The notes beneath the pieces are model-generated. The model worked only from the letters and a program-made list of their open reading frames with translations. It searched no databases and had not been told where the DNA came from. Below are positions 11,311 through 23,444 of a DNA stretch of 64,000 bases, one piece after another. Position 1 is the stretch's first letter. Every line of letters starts with the position of its first letter. The stretch is taken from assembly GCF_037893015.1 (NCBI RefSeq), contig NC_133666.1, positions 159,732,490 through 159,796,489 of the forward strand. The letters are read 5' to 3'. The position numbers and the translations under genes were made by a program. The stretch is from Macrotis lagotis (taxonomy: Eukaryota > Chordata > Mammalia > Peramelemorphia > Peramelidae).

Positions 11311-13004
11311 ATTTACTCAATGTGAGAGATAGTGAACACACTTTGAGATCCAGTCTCTATGAAATTCACAGTAAAAGAGGAGAGAGTCACAAAGTGAATA
11401 ATAGAGAAAACAATTGAGGGAGCTAAAATTTTCAATATTTCAATAAAAAGAAAGCCCCAAAAGATCTTGAATATAAATGGATAAATCAATAATAAAAATG
11501 AACAAAAGTATTAATTTCTTCTTGAAAATGAGTTCAGACATATGTGGATAAATACTGTAAAAGCAATGAATATCAGCCAATACTTAATGAGACATTACAC
11601 TCTGTGGACTAGGAAAAGAACATGAAAGAAGAGCACATTTCTCCTTATTGTTTCAAAAGAGAAGTGGTAATTTTGAGAGCAGAATGTATGGCCTACAAAA
11701 ACAATAGTCAGAATAGGAAGATTTGAATTTATAATGGAAATCTTCAGCAAAGAAGTTAAAGAGGAAGAACAAGAAATTGGGAATTCAAATACACAGAACT
11801 GGAGACTTATCTAGAAGAAAAGCACAAAAATAAATAAATAACATTAAAGAAAATATACTCAGCATGAAAGTAATACATACTGACCTAACAGGCAGTATGT
11901 TTATAGACAACGTAAAAAAAAAAAAAAAAAACACGAGGACAGAAAAACCCTTAACATCCTATTAAAAAAATGGAGAAGTACTGACAAGTACTTATAAACA
12001 TTGAAAACACAATTCTATTTGAAAGAATCAAGATACAAAGTGGTTATATCTGGCAATTTAATTCAGAAATGAGGTCTATTAGTAATCAGATAAATTTTGT
12101 TAAAATATGAAGGGAAAAGCATTCTCATTATACAAGATTATTTTCACCAACTAGAAAATTTAAGAGGAAATAGAAAATGTACTGTGAAGAATAGTGGAGC
12201 TCAATATTCCTCTCTGAGTATCCTATCCTGCAAATCTGAATTTAATCACAAAAATGAAAAGATGAACAGTCAATAACAAGAAAGAGTTTGAAACATTTTT
12301 AGAAAGAAAATTTAAATTTAAGATTATTTTTTCCTCAAACCACAGCATTGAAAGAGGAATGAATAATTACAATATATAAGAACAGCAAAGAAAGAGAAGG
12401 AAAAGAAAGACCAATAAGAGACTTCTTTCTAAGGATGAAGGAAGAAATCTGATAGAGGTAAGAGTGATAAGGCAAGCAAGGGGCATTATGCATATAACAT
12501 GGAAACAGTTTTCTCATGGATGAATTGATCATTTTTGTTTGTTTTTTGTTTTGTAGGCAAAAGGAGGGGTACATTATAATATGTGAGGATACCCAAAAGG
12601 AATAGAGATGAAAAGAATAACAGAGAGTAATGTGTGATGTATGAAGGCCAAATCAAAGACAGGCAATGAGGCTAATATAACTTATATAGTCTCAGAAAGA
12701 TCAGAGTATATAGAGCAGCGGGTAAAGAATATAAGAGAAATAATGAAATGGTGGACAGGAAAAGAAAGAAAGATTTAATTTGGTTATGGGAGGTGGAAAT
12801 TGATGAATATTCCTCTGGGTTAAGGAAGATGGAGGGAAAATAGGACTTTAACAGTAGGTGAAAGACTGGGGAATTTGATTCTTAAAATTGACTCATTCTA
12901 AAACAAGAAAGGGACTAAATGACACCTAGCATGTTCGGAGAGCATGGGCACACAAAGTAGAATTTTTCAGGCAAATGTGGAAAAAGATAACCAGGGGAAG
13001 ATGT
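11311..13004. other. Unassigned A-rich sequence
   Basis: Long purine-rich stretches with a poly(A) run at 11915-11932 suggest old plus-strand LINE material, but I could not match it to any L1 segment in the window. No open frame here has a domain signature. Confidence 0.4.
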
Positions 13005-13200
13005 AGATCAGGGTTAGGGAATCTTTTCCTGCCAAGGACCATTTGGATATTTATAATGCTTTCCATGGGCCACACAAAATTATCAACTTAAAAATTAGCC
13101 AACCATATTTAATAAAAAAATTAATAAATTTGTCCCTAAAAAGCTACTAGATTTATTGAATTTTGATTCTATTTGTGGTTGCCATGAAAGCACCAGAATA
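13005..13200 (+). repeat. Possible hAT/Charlie-type DNA transposon fragment
   Basis: 'ggttagggaatcttttcctg', 'ccaaggaccatttggatatt' and 'gggccacacaaaattatcaa' match, from memory, a hAT-Charlie family seen in marsupials. No terminal inverted repeat pair or 8-bp TSD was found. Confidence 0.35.
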
Positions 13201-13339
13201 AATGATATCATGGGCTTTATACATGCATGGATTGGATGTAGATCAAGAGAGGGTGGATAGTCAGGGATGTAGTGGTAGAAATGTCATACAATGGGTTGGT
13301 ATATATGGTATGTAAAAGGAAATCTAGTATCTTTCATAT

Positions 13340-16300
13340 GATGGTGATTGTGCCCTTTTCAAGTTTGCTTTCCAACTTTGACGTCCACCTGAGCCACTAA
13401 ACTCTTGAGACCAAGAAGTTGTAGCTTACATAATGGGCAAACCTCAGCAAACTGTTTCATAATACAGGCTAAATTTGGTTGAGAGGGTCTCAAATCAAAC
13501 TGGTCAGTTATGGAAGATAGTGCAGTCTTTCTTTGGTGGAACAATTCATTCCAATCACCATGAAGTCAATTTAAGCAGAAACTATGCAGTACTTATAACT
13601 TGGTTAGTCATAAACAATGTCAGTGTCATCTACTGCATCTAGAATCATCACTAATTTTCTTGACTATCTCTTGCCATTGAACTGTGATGACTCTGGAAGA
13701 AAGAATGAGGCTGATGACTATGTAAATTCAATTCAGGAATCAAAAGTCATCATCCATTCCATTTTACCATTCCTATCTCAAAGTCACATGGTGACAGGAA
13801 AATGATGAAGTAGAAAGTATAGATACACTGGAAGCCATAGTCACAACCTGTATACAGGCACACCTCGTCATAGGGCAATGATCTCATTGGAATCATTAGT
13901 GGGATTCAGTCACACTCTGGGTATCTAAGAAGCATTGCTCACCTCTTGGTGTGAGTAAGGGACTAGAAAATCTGCCCTAAAAATTGCTTGCTTACTCAAC
14001 CCTGGTCTGATTACTGTGGCAGGCAAGAGAACCACACCATGGCTAAAATACACCAAAACCTTCTTAGATTTCACTCACATTGACATATGAAATATGTACA
14101 TAATCATAGAAAAAACTAGATCCAAAAGACCTAAAAGACAAACAGCTTTTATTGGAAGACAATTCAGCAAGTATCATATCCAAATAGCCACCTGAGTGAG
14201 GCTGGCAAATGAAGGCCAGTTTATGGTAGTTGGAGATGGATAAACATTTTTCTGGAGTGGCCAGAATAAAACTATCATGTATTTTGCAAACAAAATAATC
14301 TAGTAAACATGTATGTTTGCTTATCAAAAGAAATGAATGATAGTGCATGACAATGCAATTGTCACTCTCAGGAAAATAACATGGTGCCATCATCAGTGCC
14401 AGTACTTCCTCCCTGAAGATGAATTCTGATGAAGCCAAATAAAAATTTTATGAATACATGGAAATCCTTATCTTAAATGCTCCAAACTGAACAAGCTAGT
14501 AATTCTGCATGACTTTAATTCCTCTAAAGGCTTAGACTCCTAAGGATTCATTGGGAAGAATAGAGTTGGAACAGTGGCAGCAATGGTAATTTCCTACTAA
14601 AGACTTGTGCAACTCAAGACATTTTCATCACAAATACTGTCTTCTGTTTATCTAAACTCAATAAAACTTCCTGGATGCACCATCACAGCAAACAATGGTA
14701 TCCAATAAACTATGTTATTATAAGGAGAAGAGAAAGACAGAATGTGAGAGTAACAAGGCAGTGCTGGACTGATAACAAAGTCTTCATCTCTAAGATAAGA
14801 ATGATTGTCCCAAGGCAAATTGACCACCAGAAAAATTGTCAGGAGATTAGAGTGTTTCTCTGAGCAAGAATAGGTTGTTGCTAACTTGGAGTGAAAGTTG
14901 AGCCAACACACAGATGGCATCAGTGGAGGAGAAAAGGCAGAAGGCAGAAGGCAGGTTTCAGAGATCTGGTGCACAGCACTGCACTTACTCATCTGGGTCA
15001 GAACACTTGCAAATATCAAAATTAGTTTGATTAAAATGGTGGGGGGAAATGAAAACTCCACATGGTTTACCAGAAGGATAATTCAACTACTTCTAAGAAG
15101 GCAACACTTAATTCCATCAAAAAAGTAAAGTACAAGTGAAACTTAGAGAGATGCAAGCCTCGGTAAGAAGGCAGATGAAATTCAGGTTTATGGAGAAAAT
15201 AAAATTCCAAAGGTACTTTTATGTTGCCCTGAAAGCTACTAATAGGCCAAATACATGATTTATCTAAACTACTCAGGGTTGATAGAACCATATTGATTAA
15301 TGATAGAGAAATGATCCTAGAGAGATGGGTTGAACACTTCCATATTATTTTAATAGACCATCATCAATCAATAAAGAAGTCATTGATCATTTCCGTCAAG
15401 TTGAAATCAATCCACTCATAACTGAAGTTGCAATTAAAAAAAAGTTTTGAATGACTTTAAGCTGCCTTCAGGTGTCAACACATTTTATGCTGATTCTATT
15501 CCAGTTGAGATATAAAGATAAGGCATTATATAAAATAAAATAAAATGAGGGATTCAATGCTTATATGAAAGCTGACTGAAATTCTCCAGGTTATGGCACA
15601 AGGATGTTATCACTTATGATATGCCCATTGTCCCTTTCTATAAAGTTAAAAGGAATATATTTTTCTGTGACAAATCATAGGGGTATTTCTAAATTGCCTT
15701 AGGAAGATTTTGAAAATCAACTGGATGGATAAGATACTGCACACTGAGGTCCTTTTAGAACTAAACTGCCTAGCATTCAAATGTTACTCTAGCCTGCAGT
15801 GGTTAATGGTCTGGTTACATTACTGACATGCCAAACATATGCTTGCCAAAAAGTCTATTATGGAGCATTTACAGAAGGCATGCAGGGCCAGAAGAGGTCA
15901 AACAGTGACATTCTCAAGGTCTCTCTTTTCGTTTTTTTCTTTTTTTTTCCCCTTTGTTTTAGTTTTTTTTTTTTTTTTTTTGCAAGGCATTGGCGTTAAG
16001 TGGCTTGCCCGAGGTCACACAGCTGGGTAATTATTAAGTATCTGATGCTGAATTTGAACTCAGATACTCCTGACTCCAGGGCTGATGCTGTATCCACTGC
16101 GCCACCTAGCTGCCCCTCAAAGTCTCTCTTAAGAACTTTGGAATTGATTGTTCAGCATAAGAGACATTGGCACAGGACTGCTCAGCATGACATGCCCTCA
16201 AAACACAGGGTTCTGTGCTCTATGAACAGGGTACAATTGAAGCAGCTCAAGGAAAAGACGAGGTGTATAAGTTTAGATTATGCACCCCAGATGTTCACAT

Positions 16301-16440
16301 GGACTATTTGTGCATGAAACATGGTAAGGCAATCTGAGCTCATGTTGATTTTAGCAACCATGATTGGGCACAAAGTATCTTGTTTCAAACATTGTGATGT
16401 CATTTTGGTCTTCTTCAACAACAAAGGAATCGCAACCATG
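13340..16440 (+). mobile_element. RTE-type LINE, internally deleted
   Basis: 13340-14460 is decayed 5' sequence. From about 14460 an RTE endonuclease is readable in pieces, best at 14675-14860 ('RRRERQNVRVTRQ' followed by 'CWTDNKVFISK', the expected end of the endonuclease domain). A linker follows, then the start of RT at 15300-15680 ('ERWVEHFH', 'NHRGIS'). At about 15683 the coding sense jumps to the C-terminal region ('NCLRKILKIN'), so the RT core with its catalytic box is missing. The C-terminal part continues to about 16440, where the tail 'gtgatgtcattttggtcttc' matches the RTE copy at 31.94 kb. Many stops are present and a SINE interrupts the C-terminal part. The clade name rests on remembered protein motifs. 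Confidence 0.8.
15928..16115 (-). mobile_element. WSINE1-type SINE nested in RTE
   Basis: This is an antisense copy with a long T-rich tail (15930-15980), 'gcaaggcattggcgttaagt', 'ggtcacacagctgggtaatt' and the 5' end 'gccacctagctgcccc'. It is flanked by a 15-bp TSD, 'ctcaaggtctctctt' at 15913-15927 and 'ctcaaagtctctctt' at 16116-16130, one mismatch apart. RTE coding sense resumes across it. Confidence 0.92.
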
Positions 16441-17519
16441 GATTAGTGTTTGCTCCAACACCTAAAAGAATTGGTATTATTCTGGGAGATAGGCTCAATG
16501 GAAAAGGAGTCAGAACCACTTAGAGGGGAGGAAGGTCTAGAATGGAAATATTGAAAATTTTATATGATGAATGCAGAGTAAAGAGAGAGCTTTTAATGAA
16601 AGGCCTTATGAATCAGGCAATTCCGAGCAAATAGAGGACATAGATTATGAGGAGAGTTAAAGGTACACTTAGTAAGGGACACATACACAATGGATCTAAA
16701 AAAAAAAACTTGAGTGGAAGGAGAGAACAAACCATAAGAGGAGAGCAAGGTTGATAAGAAAATACCTAATAAAAGTGAACTGTCTTTTTAAAAGATTAAA
16801 GTAAAAGAAATGAAGAAACATAATATTGTCTACAGCAAAAGAGGAATAACGAACAATCTTAGCCAATGATGGAGGCAAATATAAACCTAACTCATAATTT
16901 AGGTGACTGGATTATACAATTAAAAAAATTGAAAAAGAGTTTCTGGAAAAGAAAACTAAACTGCATAAACTGTAGTTTATAAGATATATAAGAAAAGACA
17001 TACACAAAAGAAAAACTGAAGAGATCAGGAAAACTTACGATGCATAAAATGAATACACAAGAAACAGAAATTGCAATCATGCTATCTGATAAAACAAATA
17101 TAAATATATGAAAACTAAAGTACAGAAACAGAGAGAGAAGCTTGGTAAAATATGTCACTAATAAGCATATGTCCCAAATGTCTTAGCACACAAATTCATT
17201 TAAGAAAGATTGAGTTTCAAGAACACTTAGAAAACCTTTCAATCTATCTTTCACTTTTTTGAAAAGCATAAAAGAAAGAAAAGCAAGAGGTAAAATATAG
17301 TAAAAAACAAATTGCTGGAGAAAATAGAGGTAAAATGGCATCTTTTTTTATGGGATCAGAAAAAGCATGTACATTTTTCTCAGTAACACATGAAACTTCT
17401 ACAAAAATTAACCGTAAGCTGGGGAAAACACATTAGTAACAAATGTAAAAACATAAGAAATAGTTAATAAAAACTGTATGGACTAAAAGGTGGAAAAAAA
17501 TTGAAATTGTTTCAGAGAG
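16441..17519. other. Unassigned A-rich sequence, possibly ancient HAL1-like
   Basis: The plus strand is strongly A-rich with phrases such as 'aaacagaaattgcaatcatg' and 'tctgataaaacaaatataa' that recall the endonuclease region of very old HAL1/L1 elements. The match is too weak to delimit. Minus-strand Phe-rich open frames here are by-products of the A-rich strand. Confidence 0.35.
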
Positions 17520-17530
17520 TACAAACAAAA

Positions 17531-19688
17531 GATATTTTTAAAATTTAATTTAATTCAATTTTTTTAAAGAAAGGGTTTGAGTCTTACAATTTTTCCCCAT
17601 TCTTACTTCCCTCCCCCCACCCCCCACAGAAGGCATTCTGTTAGTGTTTACATTGGTTCCATGTTATAGATTGATCACAGTTGAATGTGATGACAGAGAA
17701 ATCATACCCGTAAGGAAGAAAAATAAAGTATGACATAGCAAAATTACATAATAATATAATGCTTTTTTTTTCTAATTTGAAGGTAATAGTCTTTGGTATT
17801 TTTTCAAAGTCCATAATTCTTTCTCTGGATATGAATGTTATTCTCCATTGCAGATAGCTCAAAATTTCTAATGCTTGATGCACTGAAGGGATGAACAAGT
17901 TCATCAGGGTTGACCATCACCCCCATGATTTTGTTAGGATGTAAAATGTTTTTCTGGTTCTGCTGATCTCTCTCAGCATAGCTGCATGCAAATCTTTCCA
18001 GGCTTCCCTGAATTATCATCCCTCCTGGTTTCTAAAAGAACAGTAGTGTTCTGTGATATACATATACCACAGTTTGCTAAGCCATTCCACAATTGACGGA
18101 CATTCACTTAATTTCCAATTTTTTGCCAGCACAACCAGGGCTGTTATAAATATTTTTGTACAAATGTGGTTTTTACCCTATTTTTTTATCATCCCTTCAG
18201 GGTATAGACCTGGTAGTGGTATTGCTGGGTCAAAGGGTATGCACATTTTTATTGCCCTTTGGGCATAATCCTAAATTGCTCTCCAGAAAGGTTGAATGAG
18301 TTCACAGCTCCACCAACAAAGTAATAATGTCCCAGATTTCTCACATCCCTTCCAACATTGATCATTGTCCTTTCTGGTCATATTGGCCAGTCTGAGAGCT
18401 GTGCAGTGGTATTTCAGAGATGCTTTCATTTGCCTTTCTCTAATAAGTAATGAGTTGGAGCAATTTTTCATATGACTATGGATTGCTTTGATTTCCGCAG
18501 CTGTAAATTGCCTTTGCATACCCGTTGACCATTTGTCAATTGGGGAATGACTTGCTTTTTTGAAAATTTGACTCAGTTCTCTGTATGTTTTAAAAATGAG
18601 TCCTTTGTCAGAAATACTAGTTGAAAAAAAAATGTTCCCCAATTTACTACATTTCTTTTGATCTTGATTCAAGTGGTTTTATCTGTGCAAAAGCTTTTTA
18701 AATTAATCTAGTCAAAATTATCTAGTTTGTTTTGAATGATGTTCTCTATCTCTTCCTTGGCCATAAACTATTTCCCTTTCCAAAGATCTAACAGGTAAAC
18801 TACTCTTATAACATTGTTTTTTTATGTCTAAATCCTGTATACATTTGGATCTTATTATGGAATAGGGTGTAAGGTGTGGGTCTAATCTAAATTTCTTCCA
18901 TACTAACTTCCAATTTTCCCAACAGTTTTTTTTTTTTAATGAAGAGAGAGTTTTTAATCCAATAGCTGGATTCTTTGGGTTTATCAAGCAACAAATTACT
19001 GTAATCACTTCCTGCTATTGCACCTAGTCTATTCCACTGATCCATGACACTGTTTCTTATCCAACACCAGACAGATTTGATGACTGATACTTTAAAATAT
19101 AATTTTAGATCTGGTAAGGCTAAACCCTCTTCTTTTGAACTTTTTTTCATTGAATCCCTGGAAATTCTTGACTTTGTATTTCTCCATATGAATTTACTTG
19201 CAAGTTATTCTAACTCATTAAAGTATTTTTTTGGAATTTTGATTGGTATGGCACTAAACAAGTAGTTTAAATTTGGTAGAATTGTCATACTTATTATATT
19301 AGCTCTTTCTATCTATGAACAATTGAGGTTTGCCTAGGTATTTAAATCTGATTTTATTTGAGTGAGAAGAGCTTTGTAATTGTTTTCAAAAAGTTTTTGA
19401 GTCTGCCTTGGCAGATAGACTTCCAGATGTTTTATTTTGTCTGAGGTTACTTTGAATCGTATTTCTCTTTCTAGCTGTTTCTGCTGTATCTTGCTACTCA
19501 TATATAGAAATGTTGAGGATATATGATGGTTTATTTTATATCCTGCTAATTCGCTAAAGGTGCTAATTATTTCTAGTAGTTTTTTTAGATGGATTTTTAG
19601 GATTCTCTAGTTATATCATCATGTCATCTGCAAAGAGTGAGAGTTTTGTCTCCCCCTTCCATGTTCTAATTGCTCCAATTTTTTTTCT
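17531..19688 (-). mobile_element. 5'-truncated L1 (RT box to 3'UTR)
   Basis: From left to right on the plus strand this is the reverse complement of the L1 3' UTR ('ccctccccccaccccccaca'), then the ORF2 C-terminal domain, then RT up to its catalytic box. The box still reads FADDMM but a stop follows within two codons. The C-terminal cysteine motif is CX3CX7LX4C, with the usual His replaced by Leu. The element breaks off at about 19688. An 11-bp TSD, 'tacaaacaaaa', lies at 17520-17530 and 19689-19699, which fixes both ends and marks it as a standard target-primed insertion into an older L1. Confidence 0.9.
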
Positions 19689-19699
19689 TACAAACAAAA

Positions 19700-21155
19700 T
19701 TTATTAATGCAAATACAGACTTAATAATAGAATCTTAAATGAATGGATCCAAAACAAATCCTAGAAAAAATAAAAACTACATAAAAACAAAATATAATGA
19801 AAAATATCATTAACATGTCTTTGATGGAGCCAATCTACTGATAAATGGAAAAAATCATGATTTTACAAACATACACTAACAAAATATAAAAAAGAGAAAT
19901 TTATCAATTATGTATTTTAAATAAAAATTATGGTCACATGAAAAGTTTAAAATAAAAACAAAAGGGGATAGATGAGAAGAGTAAATTAATTGGAATCAAA
20001 AATAAAATATTTAGGGGAAGCTAGGAGGAGCAGTGGATAGAGCACTGGCCCTGGAATCAGGAGTACCTGAATTCAAATCCGGCCTCAGACAATTAATAAT
20101 TACCTGTGTGGCCTTGGGCAAGCCACTTAACCCCATTTGCCTTACAAAACCCTAAAAAATAAAATAAAAAATAAAACATTTAAATGATAAAACTACAAGT
20201 TGGGTTTTTGTCAAGTCCAAAAAAATTGATGATAAACCATTAGTTTATTAAAAGAAGAGAATAAGAAAACAAAAATATAAAATAGTAAATGAGCAAGGTG
20301 AAGTGATGGCAAAACCGGAATAAGCACAAAAAATAAAATGAAATATTATTCACAATCCTATGACAGTATACTGAAAACAAAAAAGAAATAAAGTTTTCTA
20401 AATATAAAATATCTAAATCAATAGATGGATGTAGAGAGCTCTTAAATATTCAATCTCATTAAAAAGCAATAGTCATAAAAGTAAAAACAATTGCTAAATT
20501 GGCAAAGAACTCCTGAACATAGTGGATTTGCAGGAGAAGTCTATCAAATTTTGAAAGAACAATTTGTATTTTTCACAAATTATTTTCTAAAACCAAGAAA
20601 GTAATCATCCTTCCAGAATTCTTTTAGGAGGAAAAAAGTATATTAATAAGTAAAACCAAAGTAATATAAAGAGAAAAACAACAGACCAATATTTGCAACT
20701 AGCATTGACTCAAACATTATAAGTAATAGATGAAATATCAGAGAAATAATTCATTATGCTGAAGTGGGAATTACACCATGGAAGCAAAAATGATTCATCA
20801 TTAGGAAAACAACAGAATTAATCATAGTCAAAATGAAAACTAGCAAAACTACAAGATAATCTCAGTAAAGACAGAAAAAGCCTTTGACATAATACTCCTC
20901 CAATAATCATTGGTTAAATATATTATATCTATTTTCTCCTCTATTTTTGATATAATAATGGAAGCAACAACAAAAACAGAAGAAATTAAATGAAAGAAGA
21001 TAAGTAAAAAAGAAATAGAACTAGCCCTGTTTGCTTATAATAGAGGATTTATTTGGGAAATTTTAGGGAACCACCAAAGAGTCTTTCTGCAACAATAAAT
21101 TGATTCATTAAAATGGCTGACTACAAACTAAATGCTCAAAATTCAATCGCATTGG
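19700..21155 (+). mobile_element. Ancient L1 ORF2 (linker and RT), heavily decayed
   Basis: The plus strand retains L1 ORF2 order. A linker-like stretch occurs at 20180-20390, 'GFAGEVYQILKEQF' occurs near 20530, and the RT motif 'VKTEKAFDII', equivalent to the usual DAEKAFD, lies near 20880. It is full of stops and indels, clearly older than neighbouring copies. A SINE interrupts it. It ends where the next element's 5' end begins. Confidence 0.6.
20014..20167 (+). mobile_element. WSINE1-type SINE
   Basis: This plus-strand copy runs from 'ggggaagctaggaggagcag' to 'ttgccttacaaaaccctaaa'. It has a 15-bp TSD, 'aaaataaaatattta' at 19999-20013 and 'aaaataaaacattta' at 20168-20182, one mismatch apart. 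About seven bases are missing after 'aattacct', removing the usual 'agct'. Confidence 0.92.
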
Positions 21156-22143
21156 AAGACTTGCTGGGCAGAGCTAAGATGAAGATGTGATATACTAAGC
21201 TCCCAGATTTTCTTACAAAACTTTAAATGAAGTTTCTAAACAGGTCATAAAGAAATAGTACCCATAAAGAACAGAATTACACATCTTTTCAAAACAAATA
21301 TTTTGGAGGAACTTCAAGGGAAACACAATTCAGGACAGGAAATCTGGGAAGTCAGTGGCAGGCTCTTTGCTATAGTACAACTCAAGACCTGGCTCAGCAT
21401 GCCAGTGATACAGCAGACCATCAGTGAGGGTCCCAACCCCAGCTGAGAAAGCAAAGTTGAAGGACAGGAATGTTGTTGAAGCAGAAAGGATTTGGTTGGG
21501 GTACCCTAATGAAGTGAAAAAGCACAAGTAGCTGAGATGTTAGAGGAGAATTCCAGGGCCTTTACCCCTGACTCCCAGCACAAAAAGCTTTTGACCATAA
21601 CCCTGTGCCTCAGGAGCAGAACTCAACTACACTAATGCGCAAAAGAACTAACAATAGAAAACTACGATTATGTTAAGGAAGATAAAAATGCCTCATTAGA
21701 AGATGAAAGTAGTAACAAAATGCCTAGCTCTGAAGCCTCATAGAGGAATACAAATTGGTCGCAAATATAAAAGGATTTTAAAAATCAAAAAAGTGAGGAA
21801 AAATAAAAATGGAGAATAGAAATGAGAGTTATGAGAGTAGGATAATTATGAAAAATAATCTGAAGATCATATACTATTTACATTAAAAGCAAAATTGACC
21901 ATCTGGAAAAGGAAAACAACTAATCATAAAAACTAAAACTAACCAATTGAAAATGGAAACAAAAGCTAACCAAAGAAATAAAACCCCAAAAGTCAGAATG
22001 GGAAAAATAAAAGCTAATAATTCTATGAGACACCAAGATACCATCAAACAAAACAAAATAGAAGAAAATGTGAAATACCTTTTAGGAAAAATAACTAACC
22101 TGGAAAATAGATCCAGGAGAGAAAATTTATAAATTATTCATCT
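21156..22143 (+). mobile_element. L1/HAL1 5' half (5'UTR and ORF1 N-terminal half)
   Basis: It opens with 'gaagacttgctgggcagagc', an eroded version of the marsupial L1 5' end. After about 700 bp of 5' UTR comes a coiled-coil-rich ORF1 start, visible as 'QDTIKQNKIEENVKYLL' and ending 'NLENRSRRENL' with stops. It breaks off in mid-ORF1 exactly where the next L1 5' end starts at 22144, so the next element probably inserted into it. The remaining 3' part was not found. Confidence 0.65.
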
Positions 22144-23444
22144 AGACTTCTGGGGCAGAACCAGCATGGTGGCTTGAAGCTAAAATGCTCCTTCAGTTTT
22201 TCCCTACCAAAGATAAATGAAGCCTCTATTCTGACATTCAAGTTAGAAATATCACCAAGAAAAAAAGAAGTTTCAAAGAAGTTGTCAGCAGTAGTATTTA
22301 TGGAGGATATTCATCAAAGGTCTGTCTCTTTGGAGGAAAAGGAGAAGTAAAATCTAAGAGGCAGGAGAGCATATAAAGCCAGCAGGAGATTTTTAGTCAC
22401 AGTGCAATCTAGGTCCCTACAGTTTGATAAAAGCAGAGGGACTGACTGCTAGATAGTAGACCAGCCAGGAGAATGCAACATCTGAAACCTGGGAACACTG
22501 GGGTAAAATACAGGATTGGGTTGGGAACAAATTACTGCCAAGTTTTAACCTGGACATAAAGAAGGAAACAAACCTCTTCAAAGGCAAGGCCTGGACTGAT
22601 AGGCAATGTCATGGCCAATAACAAGGCAGAGATCAGAATCCAGACCCAGCAAAAAAAAGTGTGGATCTATACTCCCTAGGCCCTAGGAATAGAGCTGAAA
22701 TAACAAAGATGTGTGGAAAAACTAAAAGAGTACTCACACTCACTATTAAAAAGAATTTAAAAAATATATGACAGTAATGCCATGTCTGAAGAAAAATCAG
22801 TGAAAAATCACTCTCAGGGAAAGTATCAATAGAGTCAATAAATGGGACAAAAATACAAAAACTCATTGGAGAGCTTAAAAAATAATTTGAAAACCAAAGA
22901 AGATAGGAAGAATAAAAATGGAAAAAAGAAATGAGTCATTCAGGAAATTTATGAAAAATTGGCAAAAGCAATCAATTCCATTAAAAGTAAAAATTACCAA
23001 CTGGAAAAGGAAACACAAAAGCTAATTGAAGATAATAAAACCATAAAAAATTAGAATTGATCAAACAGAAACCAATGAATCCACAAGACTATAAGATTCC
23101 ATCAAGCAAAATAAAGAGGTTGAAAACATTGAAGAAAATGTAAAGTGCCTTTCGGGGGTGGAGGATAACCTGGAAAATACATCCAGGAGAGACAATTAAT
23201 GAATCATTGAAATACCAGAAAGCCTAGATCAGAAAAAGCACCTGGAAAACATCATGCAAGAAATTATAAGTGAAAACTTTCTAAATCTGCTAGAACAGGG
23301 AAACAATACAACATTGAAAAATCCACAGAACCCCTCCAGAAAGAGATCCCATGATAAAAAGAAATCCAAGGACTGTTGTGGTCAAATTCCAGAGCTCTCA
23401 AATAAAGTAGCAAATATTGCAATCAGCAAAAATAAAACAATTCA

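Noticed and set aside
16696..17158. Phe/Ser-rich minus-strand frames resembling membrane proteins
   Set aside because: They are complements of A-rich plus-strand LINE-like sequence. Hydrophobicity comes from TTT/TTC codons, with no start context or domain.
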